This document shows positions 35,772-43,972 of a DNA stretch of 64,000 nt, piece after piece. A program made the position numbers and the translations under genes. Positions within the stretch are counted from its first letter, which is position 1. Each line of letters starts with the position of its first letter. The notes below the pieces were generated by a model. The model was given only the letters and a program-made list of their open reading frames with translations. It was not told the origin of the DNA and did no database searches. The stretch comes from AC-37 sp036389295. Its GTDB lineage: Bacteria; Actinomycetota; Thermoleophilia; Solirubrobacterales; Thermoleophilaceae. The stretch covers positions 1-64,000 of the forward strand of contig DASVQB010000046.1 of assembly GCA_036389295.1 (NCBI GenBank), in the 5' to 3' direction.

Positions 35772-38700
35772 GGCGCTCCCGTCCCCGCCCGCGACCGGTA
35801 GCCCTCGACCAGCGCGAGCAGCTCGCGGCCGCGCGGCCTCCGCCCCGGCCTGACGTCGCAGGTCGCGGCCTTGGTCTCCTGGATCCAGACGTTGGGGTCG
35901 AGCGCGAGCGCGAACAGGTCGTTCGCCGAGTCGCCCGTCCCGATCCCGTGCCCGCCCCAGTGGTACGGCACGCCGACCTGCTGAACGGTCCGGCCCATCA
36001 CCTCGAGCGGCCGCATCCGCTCGGTGACCATCACCCTCGCCTCGACCGCCGAGCGCGCGGTGACGATCGTGGCCCAGCCGCCGTGCTCGAGGCCGCGCTC
36101 GGCGGCCAGCTCGGGGCTGACCTCGCAGAACGGCTCGGGCTGGAGCTCCGACAGGTACGGGAGCGTGCGCGACATCCCGCCCGCCGTGTGGTGCTCGGTC
36201 AGCCGGTAGCTCGTGAGCACGTACGGGAAGACCTCGCTGCCGCTCGGGTTGGACGGGTTCTCGTCGCGGTCGTAGGTCAGCCGCGCCGGGTTCGCGCCCT
36301 GGCCGTAGAGCGGGTTGCGGTACGGCGACTCGTGCGGCTCGTAGTGCACCGGCAGCGGCCCGTCCGCGAGGCCGGCCGGCGCGTACAGCCAGCCGAGACC
36401 GTCGGCCTGGACGATGAACGGCGTCCAGCCGCAGAGCGCGTCGAGGCCGCGCGCGTCCGGGCCGGGCACGTGGTCGGGCGGCTTGTCGTGCGGGAAGTCG
36501 GGGTCGTCGCCGAGTCCCGTCCAGCGGCCCTCCTCGGCGTCCCACCAGACGTAGCGCTTGCGCTCCGACCACGGCCGTCCGTCGCGGTCCGCCGAGGCGC
36601 GGTTGTAGAGGATGCGCCGGTTCGCGGGCCACGCCCAGCCCCACTCCGGCGCGATCCAGCTCTGCTCGTGGGCCGGCCTCCGTCGCGCCGGCCGGTTCAC
36701 GCCGTCGGCGAACAGACCGGCGTGGATCCACGAGCCGCAGGCGGTCGAGCCGTCGGCGCGGAGGTCCTGGTAGCGGGCGACGTGCCGGCCGCTCGCGTCG
36801 ACGCCGCCGATCTCCGCGAGCACTACCTCGGCGTCCGGCTCGTCGTGCGGGCCGGTCGTCGGGTAGTCCCAGGTCAGGTCCAGCACGAGCCGGTCGCGCT
36901 CCTCGGTCGAGGCCCGCAGCCGCTCGCGGACCCGCCGCCCGAGATGGAAGAAGAAGTGGAGCTCCGAGCGGCAGTCGCCGGCCGGCTCGACCGCCTTCTC
37001 GTGCCACTGGAGGAGGCGCTGGGTGTTCGTGAACGTCCCGTCCTTCTCGGTGTGCGCCGCCGCCGGGAGGAAGAAGACCTCGGTCCCGATCTCCTCGGTG
37101 CGCAGCTCGCCCGTCTCGATCTCCGGCGAGTCGCGCCAGAACGAGGCGGTCTCGACCTCGGTCAGGTCGCGCACCACGAGCCACTCGAGCCGCGACATCG
37201 CGAGCCGCTGGAGCTTGCCGTGCGCGGAGCCGACCGCGGGGTTCTCGCCAACGGCGAAGAACCCCGGCACCTCGCCGTCGAGCATCCGGACCATCGTCGT
37301 GTAGTTCGAGTGGTCGCCGTCGACGCGCGGCAGGGCGCCGAACCGGAAGCCGTTCTCCGGCGTGGCGGCGGCGCCGAACCAGGCCTTGAGCATGCTCGTC
37401 ACGTAGGCGTCGAGGTCGCCCCAGACGCCGGTCTCGGGACCGTTCAGCCGGACGAAGTGGCCGAGGTCGTCGCGCGACTCGGGGTGCGGCATCGGGACGT
37501 ACCCCGGCAGGATGTTGAACAGCGTCGGGATGTCCGTCGAGCCCTGGATGTTCGCGTGGCCGCGCAGCGCCAGGATCCCGCCACCGGGACGGCCGACGTT
37601 CCCGAGCAGGAGCTGGAGGATCGCGGCGGCGCGGATGTACTGCACGCCGACCGTGTGCTGCGTCCAGCCCACCGAGTAGACGAACGCGGTCGTCCGCTCG
37701 GGGCCCGAGTTGTCGCAGAGCGCCTCGGCCACCTCGAGGAACGCCGCCCGCGGCACGCCGCACACCTGCTCGACGAGCTCCGGCGTGTAGCGGCGGAAGT
37801 GGCGCTTCAGCAGCTGGAAGACGCAGCGCGGGTGCTCGAGGTCGCGGTCGACCTCCGGCGGCTCGCCGTCGCGCAGCGTGATCCCGTGCGCCCCGTGCGC
37901 CTTCTCGCCGGTCACGTCGGCGGCGCGATCCTCGTCCGCCGACGCCTCCTGCTCGGAGCCGGCGTAGCCCCAGCTCTCGACGTCGTAGGCGCGGCGCTCG
38001 GGGTCGAAGCCGGAGAACAGGCCGTCCAGGTCCTCGGTGTCGGCGAACTCCTCCTTGACGATCACGGCCGCGTTCGTGAACCACCTGACGTACTCGCGGA
38101 AGTCGCGGCCGCTCTCGAGGACGTGGTTGACGAGCGCGCCGAGGAACGCGACGTCCGACCCCGCGCGCAGCGGCACGTGGAGGTCGGCCAGGGCGCTCGT
38201 CCGAGTGAAGCGCGGGTCGACGTGGATCACCTTCGCGCCGCGCTGCTTGGCCTCGACGACCCAGCCGAACCCGACCGGGTGGCACTCGGCCATGTTCGAC
38301 CCCATGATCAGGATGCAGTCCGAGTTCTGGAGGTCCTGCTGGAAGGTCGTGGCGCCGCCGCGGCCGAACGAGGTCCCGAGACCCGGGACCGTCGAGCTGT
38401 GTCATATGCGGGCCTGGTTCTCGATCTGGATCGCGCCGAGCGCCGTGAACAGCTTCTTGATCAGGTAGTTCTCCTCGCCGTCCAGCGTCGCGCCGCCGAG
38501 GAACGCGATCCCGCGCGTGCGGTTGAGCGGCTCGCCGGCCTCGTTCTCGTCCTCCCAGGTCGCGGCGCGGGTGGCGATCACCCGGTCGGCGATCATGTCG
38601 GTCGCGGTCTCGAGGTCGAGCTCCTCCCACTCGGTGCCGTGCGGGCGGCGGTACTTGACGCGGTACTCGCGCATCGGGCCGTTCACGAGCTGCTCGGAGG

Positions 38701-38959
38701 CGGCGCCCTTCGGGCACAGCCGGCCGCGCGAGATCGGGCTGTCCGGGTCGCCCTCGACCTGGACCACCCGCCCGTCCTTCGCGTACACCCGCTGCCCGCA
38801 GCCGACGGCGCAGTAGGGGCAGACCGAGCGGGCCACGCGGTCGGCCGTCTCGGTCCGCGGCCTCAGGTCGGCCGAGCGCCTCGACTGCGCCGCCCTGCCC
38901 CGGGCCGTGGGATCGCCCCGCAGCTGGTCGAGGAGCGGCAGCCTGGGCACGAAGCGCAA
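35768..38959 (-). CDS. fdhA: Formate dehydrogenase catalytic (alpha) subunit, selenoprotein (UGA = Sec186)
   Basis: 1063 residues if the in-frame TGA at 38404-38402 is read as selenocysteine. Upstream half: [4Fe-4S] cysteines C47, C50, C54 and C82 (CPYCAVGCG...LCPKG). Then ENQARI-U-HSSTVPGLGTSFGRGGATTFQQD, the exact context in which formate dehydrogenases place the Mo/W-ligating Sec or Cys. The downstream half continues IMGSNMAECHPVGF and ends with the molybdopterin-binding domain. A SECIS-like hairpin follows the UGA. No twin-arginine signal is seen, so the active site may face the cytoplasm. It oxidises formate to CO2. No selA, selB, selC, selD or fdhD/E genes are in the window. Confidence 0.93.
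38372..38404 (-). promoter_or_regulatory. Bacterial SECIS element at the fdhA UGA
   Basis: Right after the UGA (38404-38402) the mRNA folds as GGUCCCG-GGUCU-CGGGACC (38390-38372), a seven-pair stem with a GGUCU apical loop. Eighteen bases separate UGA from GGUCU, the same as I recall for E. coli fdhF, whose loop is also GGUCU. SelB would bind this loop to recode UGA. Confidence 0.85.
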
Positions 38960-38992
38960 GTTACCCCGCCCGCGCGCGAGGCGGCGCTCCCC

Positions 38993-39688
38993 TCAGGCGG
39001 CCTCGTCGGCGGCCGCCGCCTTCACGATCTCGGCCTGGCGGGCCGCGGCGACCGGGCCGACGTACGGCGCGAGGGCGACGTAGACGAGGTCCGGCGCGAG
39101 CCGCGGGAGCTCGCGGGTGCGCTCGTGGAGGATCTCGTCGTAGACGATCGAGTAGATGCCGCCGATGACGCCGTCGGCCGCGGCGGCGGGGATCCTCACG
39201 CCCTTCGGCGCCTCCTCGACGCCCGGGGCGAAGAAGTCGCCGAACGTGCGCATGACCTCGTCGCGCCGCGCGAGCGCGCGCGGGCCGGCCGCGAGGATCT
39301 CGAGCACGCAGAAGCGGGCGAGCGTCGGCCGCGAGGCGAGAGCGTCAAGGATCACCCGCAGGCCGGCCGCGACCCGGCTGGCCCACGGGCCCGGCTTGGC
39401 GTAGGCCTCGCTGGTCCACTGGAACAGGTAGCGGATGATCTCGTCGTACGCCGCGATGAAGCACTCGTCCTTGTCGGCGAACTGCTCGTAGAAGGTCTTG
39501 CGCGAGATCCCCGCCGCCTTGACCACGTCCGTGACCGTCGCGGCGGCGTAGCCCTTCGCCGCCACCACCTCGATGACCGCGTCGATCATCCGCTCGCGCT
39601 GCGAGCGGATCACGACCTCGCTCGGGAGGTTGTGGCGCCCGCGCGGCAGCTCGTGGGAGAGACGGAGGGTTCGGTCGTCGTCGGTCAT
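38993..39688 (-). CDS. TetR family regulator heading the formate dehydrogenase operon
   Basis: 231 residues. The N-terminal helix-turn-helix is typical: RERMIDAVIEVVAAKGYAAATVTDVVKAAGISRKTFYEQFADKDECF (quoted in part as AGISRKTFYEQFADKDECF). The C-terminal ligand domain is unassigned. It lies 33 bases upstream of fdhA on the same strand, so it is probably the first gene of the tetR-fdhA-fdhB-nrfD transcript and controls it together with itself through the palindromes at 39712-39768. The ligand is unknown. Confidence 0.88.
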   Translation of the reverse strand: MTDDDRTLRLSHELPRGRHNLPSEVVIRSQRERMIDAVIEVVAAKGYAAATVTDVVKAAGISRKTFYEQFADKDECFIAAYDEIIRYLFQWTSEAYAKPGPWASRVAAGLRVILDALASRPTLARFCVLEILAAGPRALARRDEVMRTFGDFFAPGVEEAPKGVRIPAAAADGVIGGIYSIVYDEILHERTRELPRLAPDLVYVALAPYVGPVAAARQAEIVKAAAADEAA

Positions 39689-39711
39689 GCGCCTACCTCG
39701 ACTATTCCCCC

Positions 39712-39768
39712 GAAACGGGGTGTTTCAACGGTAAACACTCCTGGGACTACGGAAACTGCAAGTGTTTC
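39712..39768. promoter_or_regulatory. Operator-like cluster of GAAAC/GTTTC half-sites upstream of tetR
   Basis: Three inverted pairs crowd the region 24-80 bases before the tetR start: GAAAC-ggggt-GTTTC (39712-39726), GTGTTT-caacggt-AAACAC (39720-39738) and GAAAC-tgcaagt-GTTTC (39752-39768). Spacers are five to seven bases, as for TetR operators. Likely the autoregulatory site; -10/-35 boxes are not clear. Confidence 0.6.
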
Positions 39769-39836
39769 TCAGCCGGCCACAGCGATTCGCCGTCCGCCGG
39801 AGAAAGGGGCGGCCACTGGTCTGAGCGAGGTGCTCC

Positions 39837-39854
39837 GGCCGCGCCAGCGCGGCC
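39837..39854. repeat. Perfect GC inverted repeat in the leader before 39980
   Basis: GGCCGCGC-CA-GCGCGGCC, effectively a 6-7 pair stem with a small loop. It sits 126 bases before the start of the next plus-strand gene in a 290-base region shared with the tetR promoter. It could be a leader structure or a terminator-like insulator. I could not match the leader to a known riboswitch. Confidence 0.4.
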
Positions 39855-39979
39855 CGGAAAAGGGACAGCGCCGGAAGCGCCTAGCTGACTGGAGGCCGGC
39901 AGGGCGCCCCGGCACCGTTACATGAATCGTAGTGGCGCATGCCACGGCCGGCAAGCGCTGCTCGGAAAGGCAACACCAC

Positions 39980-40675
39980 ATGAAGCTACGCTCCTCGAAG
40001 AGCGCGGTCGTCGCGCTCTGCGCGCTCGCAATCCCGGCCGCGACGGCCGGCGCCGCCTCGGCGGCCTCGACCACGGTCACCCCGGCCGGCGACTACGCGC
40101 AGTCGGCGCTCGCCTCCGGGTCGAACGCCACGTTCACCATCGCCGGTTTCATGACCGTCACGTGCAACCAGTCGACGACCTCGCCGACCACGCCGCTCGG
40201 GACGAACACGAACAACCAGGTGCCGCTCGCGCCGGCCAACCACAACAACAACGGCCCGGTCAGCACCAACATCAACCCGCCCACGTTCAAGAACAACGGC
40301 GGGGCGTGCCCGACCAACCTGTTCGGCACCACGGCCAGCACGACGACCAACAGCACGAACGGCGCGTGGAAGCTGTCCGGCCAGAACGGCACGACGATCA
40401 CGGGCAGCATGACCATCCCGAGGGCGGGGGCGGTCACCACCACCTCCAACGGGTGCACGATCACCATCGCCCCGAGCTCGGCCGCGACCGTCAGCGGCAC
40501 GTGGACCAACGGCTCCGGCGGCTCGGCGTCGCGTATCGCGATCTCCGGCGCCTCGGTGCCGGTGAGCGTCTCGGGCGGCTTCGGATGCCCGAGCGCCTCG
40601 ACGGCGTCGTTCTCGGCGAACTACGACGTCACCGACGTGAGCAACTCGAGCGCGAGCATCGTCGTCGGTCCGTAG
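39980..40675 (+). CDS. Secreted Asn/Thr/Ser-rich protein of unknown function
   Basis: 231 residues from ATG 39980 (ggaaagg upstream). Signal peptide ~1-29 (AVVALCALAIPAATAGAASA). The mature protein is rich in Asn, Thr, Ser and Gly, with about five cysteines (TVTCNQ, GGACPTN, NGCTITI, GFGCPSA), consistent with an extracellular beta-sandwich. Similar secreted proteins of unknown role are frequent in Solirubrobacterales. It is followed immediately by a hairpin terminator. Confidence 0.65.
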   Translation: MKLRSSKSAVVALCALAIPAATAGAASAASTTVTPAGDYAQSALASGSNATFTIAGFMTVTCNQSTTSPTTPLGTNTNNQVPLAPANHNNNGPVSTNINPPTFKNNGGACPTNLFGTTASTTTNSTNGAWKLSGQNGTTITGSMTIPRAGAVTTTSNGCTITIAPSSAATVSGTWTNGSGGSASRIAISGASVPVSVSGGFGCPSASTASFSANYDVTDVSNSSASIVVGP

Positions 40676-40676
40676 C

Positions 40677-40694
40677 GACCGGCGGCGGCCGGTC
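40677..40694 (+). terminator. Hairpin terminator after the 39980 gene
   Basis: GACCGGC-ggcg-GCCGGTC, seven pairs, begins one base after the stop codon. It sits in the gap between convergent genes and could serve both; no T-run. Confidence 0.5.
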
Positions 40695-40770
40695 CGCGCG
40701 ACCGGCACCGTGCGGAACGGCGCGGTCCGCCCAAGCGGCGGGCCGCGCCCCCGCCGGCCGGGCGCCCCCG

Positions 40771-42453
40771 CTACGGCCGGCGGACCACCCGCACGCGCAG
40801 CCTTCCCTTCCGGCAGCCGTTCCAGCTCCGGCTGCTGACGACCTTCGCGCCGGTGCTGTGCGTCGCGACGACGCGCACGGCCAGCCGGCCTCCGCGCGGC
40901 AGCCTCGTCAGCTCGATCCGCCTGACGTCGCGGCCGCTGCGGCGGAGCCGCCGCCTTCCGTTCGCGTACGCCTCGACGCGGACGACCCGCGTGCCCGCGA
41001 CGCGGTGCAGCTTGAAGGCGATCGACGACGGCCGCAGGCAGCCGGCCTCGCCCCGGGGGAACGGCCAGACGCCGTTCGTGAGCCGCACGACGTAGAAGCC
41101 GCTGTTGCCGTCCGAGTACCAGATCTCGCCGCGCTCGGGCACGAAGTCCGGCTGCGACATCGCGTAGTTGCTGCGGTCGCCGACGATCGGGCTCGGCCGC
41201 GACGGGGCCACGAAGTAGGCGATCTCCCGCGGGTGGAGCGGGTCGCGGACGTCGAAGACCCGCAGCCCGGACAGGATGAACGAGCAGGCGACGATGCCGG
41301 GGTCCACGCGCCGCGGCACGTTGCAGTAGTGGCCCGCGTAGCCCTGGACGAAGCTGCGCGCGCCCGGGTCCCCGTCGATCTCGGCGCGGCTCTCGGGCTG
41401 GTGGACCTGAAGCCGCATGTCGGAGACGACCTTCGGCCTCGTCTCGTCCTGGACGTCGATGATCCGCGCCGCGCCCACGCGCGGCCCGTTCTCGGCCGGG
41501 AAGTCGCCGCCGTCCTCGCCGAGACTGAACTCGTCGACCTCGACCACGTAGCGGCGACCGCCGATCGTCACCGGGATCGCGTTCTGCGGAATGCTCATCG
41601 TGTCCCACGTGAGCCGGCTCACCTCGTGCACCTGCGGGAACGGCTTGCGCGCCTGGATCTCGCTCACGTCCATGATCTGGAGGCCGAGGCTGCGGCCGGC
41701 GATGTAGGCCCGGTTCCCGTCGTCGCTCACGGTCATGCCGTGGGAGGGCGAGTCGAAGACCGTTACCGGGACGGGCACCCTCGGGTTCGCGAGGTCGACC
41801 GCCGTGACGTGGCCGTCGAACAGCGACGTGGCGTAGAACGTCATCCCGTCCGGCGCGAAGCCGCTCTCGTGGCCGAAGAAGCCGATCGGGACGCTCGCCT
41901 GGAGCTGGGGGTGGCGGCAGTCGGCGGTCAGGTCGTAGACGTCCACGATGCCCGGGTAGAAGGCCGGGTTGCCGGTCACGGCCGCCAGCAGCCCGCGCCT
42001 GGTGCTGATGTTCAGCGACTCGTGCGGCGTCTGCATGGCCGGCGTGACGAGGGTCTCCGTGCGCTCCGGCCGCTCGGGGTCCGACATGTCGAGCACCGCC
42101 ACGCCGGTCGGCTGGTCGCCGAGGTTCTGCGCGTTCAGCGGGAACAGCAGCGTGGTGTCGTAGTAGGCGCAGACGTGGCCGGCCGGGTCGACGTAGCGGT
42201 GGACCCGGAAGCCGCCGCCGTTGCCCTCGTGGCCCACCTGCCTGGCGTTGCAGGAGTACCCGGCGTCGGCCTCGCCGGACGCGACGGCCTCGAGCGGGAC
42301 CCGGCCCTGCATGCCCGGCTCGGGCCTCGAGCCCGGGCCGCAGTGCGCCCGCGGCGTGGCCGGGGGAGTGACCGACCCGGCCGGGCCCGCGGCGGCCAGC
42401 GCCACGGCCGCGACCGCCAGCACGGGGACAAGACGACTCGGCAACCCCACCAT
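40771..42453 (-). CDS. Secreted LVIVD-repeat beta-propeller protein
   Basis: 560 residues with a signal peptide (~1-28). Repeats of the LVIVD type run through the body: GVAVLDMSDPERPE, GIVDVYDLTADCRHPQL, VTAVDLANPRVPVPVT, GLQIMDVSEIQ, GLRVFDVRDPLHPREIAYF. These form a beta-propeller, probably a surface or binding protein. The last 83 residues (40771-41022) are a basic beta-rich domain with AYANG, ELTRLPRGG and a terminal WNGCRKGR, shared with the tail of the DUF6351-like protein at 46194. No catalytic motif is seen. Confidence 0.72.
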   Translation of the reverse strand: MVGLPSRLVPVLAVAAVALAAAGPAGSVTPPATPRAHCGPGSRPEPGMQGRVPLEAVASGEADAGYSCNARQVGHEGNGGGFRVHRYVDPAGHVCAYYDTTLLFPLNAQNLGDQPTGVAVLDMSDPERPERTETLVTPAMQTPHESLNISTRRGLLAAVTGNPAFYPGIVDVYDLTADCRHPQLQASVPIGFFGHESGFAPDGMTFYATSLFDGHVTAVDLANPRVPVPVTVFDSPSHGMTVSDDGNRAYIAGRSLGLQIMDVSEIQARKPFPQVHEVSRLTWDTMSIPQNAIPVTIGGRRYVVEVDEFSLGEDGGDFPAENGPRVGAARIIDVQDETRPKVVSDMRLQVHQPESRAEIDGDPGARSFVQGYAGHYCNVPRRVDPGIVACSFILSGLRVFDVRDPLHPREIAYFVAPSRPSPIVGDRSNYAMSQPDFVPERGEIWYSDGNSGFYVVRLTNGVWPFPRGEAGCLRPSSIAFKLHRVAGTRVVRVEAYANGRRRLRRSGRDVRRIELTRLPRGGRLAVRVVATHSTGAKVVSSRSWNGCRKGRLRVRVVRRP

Positions 42454-42509
42454 CCCGTCGGGTCAGCCTAACGCTTGACCGGTCGCGCGACGCGGGTTAG
42501 GTTCGACCG

Positions 42510-42854
42510 ATGGCGGCGCGCTCCGCTCGAGGGGCATCCAGCGCTCTGCGCTACGAGCAGCTCACGAAGGAGGAGCAGGCCGAGTACCTGCGCCTCGTCC
42601 AGCCGGACGTCGGATGGACGGAGCGGGCCGACCGCCACGACCGGGCGCAGCTCGACCTGCGCAGGAACCTCCTCACGCACGGGCTCTCGTTCGTGGTCGA
42701 CGGCGCGGCGTCCGCCTTCCACGTCGGGCGCCACCTCTACGTGACCTCCCGCCGCGTCAGGAGCTTCCTGGCCGGCCGCATGGAGCACTACGGATGCGAC
42801 TCGGTCGACCTGCTGACGTTCCCGCACTGGGACCCCTCGTACCGCCCCGGCTGA
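42510..42854 (+). CDS. Hypothetical protein (114 aa)
   Basis: Strong third-position G/C bias supports coding. Soluble, with RYEQLTKEEQAEYLRLVQPDVGWTER near the start and YVTSRRVRSFLAGRMEHYGCDSVDLL near the end. I do not recognise the family. The next gene starts one base after its stop, so the two are probably cotranscribed. Confidence 0.55.
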   Translation: MAARSARGASSALRYEQLTKEEQAEYLRLVQPDVGWTERADRHDRAQLDLRRNLLTHGLSFVVDGAASAFHVGRHLYVTSRRVRSFLAGRMEHYGCDSVDLLTFPHWDPSYRPG

Positions 42855-42855
42855 C

Positions 42856-43934
42856 GTGGTGGACCACTACCTGACGAGCATGACCGCGGAGCGGCCGGCG
42901 CCGGGACCGTACGACGAGTGGCGCGAGCTCTACCAGCGCGACCGCGACGCGCTGCTCGACCCCCTCTCCCCGGTCTCCTACGGCCTGGTCCCGATCGGGG
43001 AGGTCGACGAGGACGAGGAGCAGCCGGACGCGTTCGTCTTCAAGCTGAACCCGGACCACGTCGACCTCGTCCGCCTGCGGACGCACGAGCAGCTCCGCAC
43101 CGACGGCCTGTTCGCCGGCGGCCTGACCGGACGGCTCGCGTCGGTCGTGCCGGGCGGCTACTACCTCCACTACTGGCTGGTCCGCCGCGGCAGGAAGGCG
43201 ACGTCGCGGTCGACATGCACCCGCCGTACGCGCCGGTCGACGACCACCAGCTCCGCACCAACCTCGACCACCTGGCCGACGCCTTCCCGACGTTCACCGG
43301 CTGCCTCGCGAACAGCCGCTACCGGGTGCCCGGCATGCCGATGGCGGCCCGGGTCCCGGACGGCGACGGAGGGCGGCGCTGGACGGTGCTGATCGACTTC
43401 GACGTGCCGGCCGCAGCGGCCGACGAGCTGCCCGGCGTGAGGCTCGACCCGGAGGAGGACTGGCTTCCCTCGAAGGGCGCCGTGACCCTGCTCCTGGTCC
43501 AGGACGTGACGGTCGAGCACGTGCTCAGGCTCGACCGCGCCGCGCTGGCGATGGTGCGCGAGGCCACGGCGTACCACCGCATGGGCGGCAGGTACGCGAA
43601 GGCGCTGAAGACCGGCGTCAAGCGCGACTGGGCGGCCCTTCGCAAGGACCCGGTGCGGCTGACGCGGGTCCTGCTCAACCCCGTGAGGAGCGTGATCGGG
43701 ATGTCCGAGGAATGGCTCGACGACTTCGACCTGGGCGACGCCGACCTGGGTCAGATGGGCGAGGACGGGGCCGCGCTGGCCGACGGCGCGGACTCCCTCG
43801 CGCCGGACCCGCCGGACCCCGACGCTGGCGCCGGTCAGGCCGGCGAGGTCCACTTCGCGGGCGGCGGCTGCGACTGCGGGTTCAACCCGCGGACCTGCGG
43901 GGCGGGGGCGTTCTGCCGCTGGCAGTACGGCTGA
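42856..43934 (+). pseudogene. Frameshifted gene for a ~360-aa protein of unknown function
   Basis: The first part (42856 to about 43190) reads MVDHYLTSM...GGYYLHYWLVRR in one frame. Coding composition then jumps to the frame one base back (QEGDVAVDMHPPYAPVDDHQL...) and continues to the stop at 43934. Continuing the first frame gives a Ser/Thr/Arg-rich shadow up to 43392. So one gene appears broken by a single-base change near 43189-43197. The C-terminus holds a Cys cluster (GGCDCGFNPRTCGAGAFC). If not a sequencing error, an ATG at 43215 could still make a 239-residue C-terminal protein. Family not recognised. Confidence 0.6.
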
Positions 43935-43972
43935 CCCGGCGGAGTTGACGGCCGCCGCTACGGTAGGCCGCC

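Noticed and set aside
34977..38717. A 1246-codon minus-strand frame linking fdhB to sequence far upstream
   Set aside because: Only the last 264 codons are real (fdhB). The rest is a shadow of fdhA in another frame.
39780..39960. Possible riboswitch (a gccactg string suggested a cobalamin-type element)
   Set aside because: The other conserved boxes and their order are missing.
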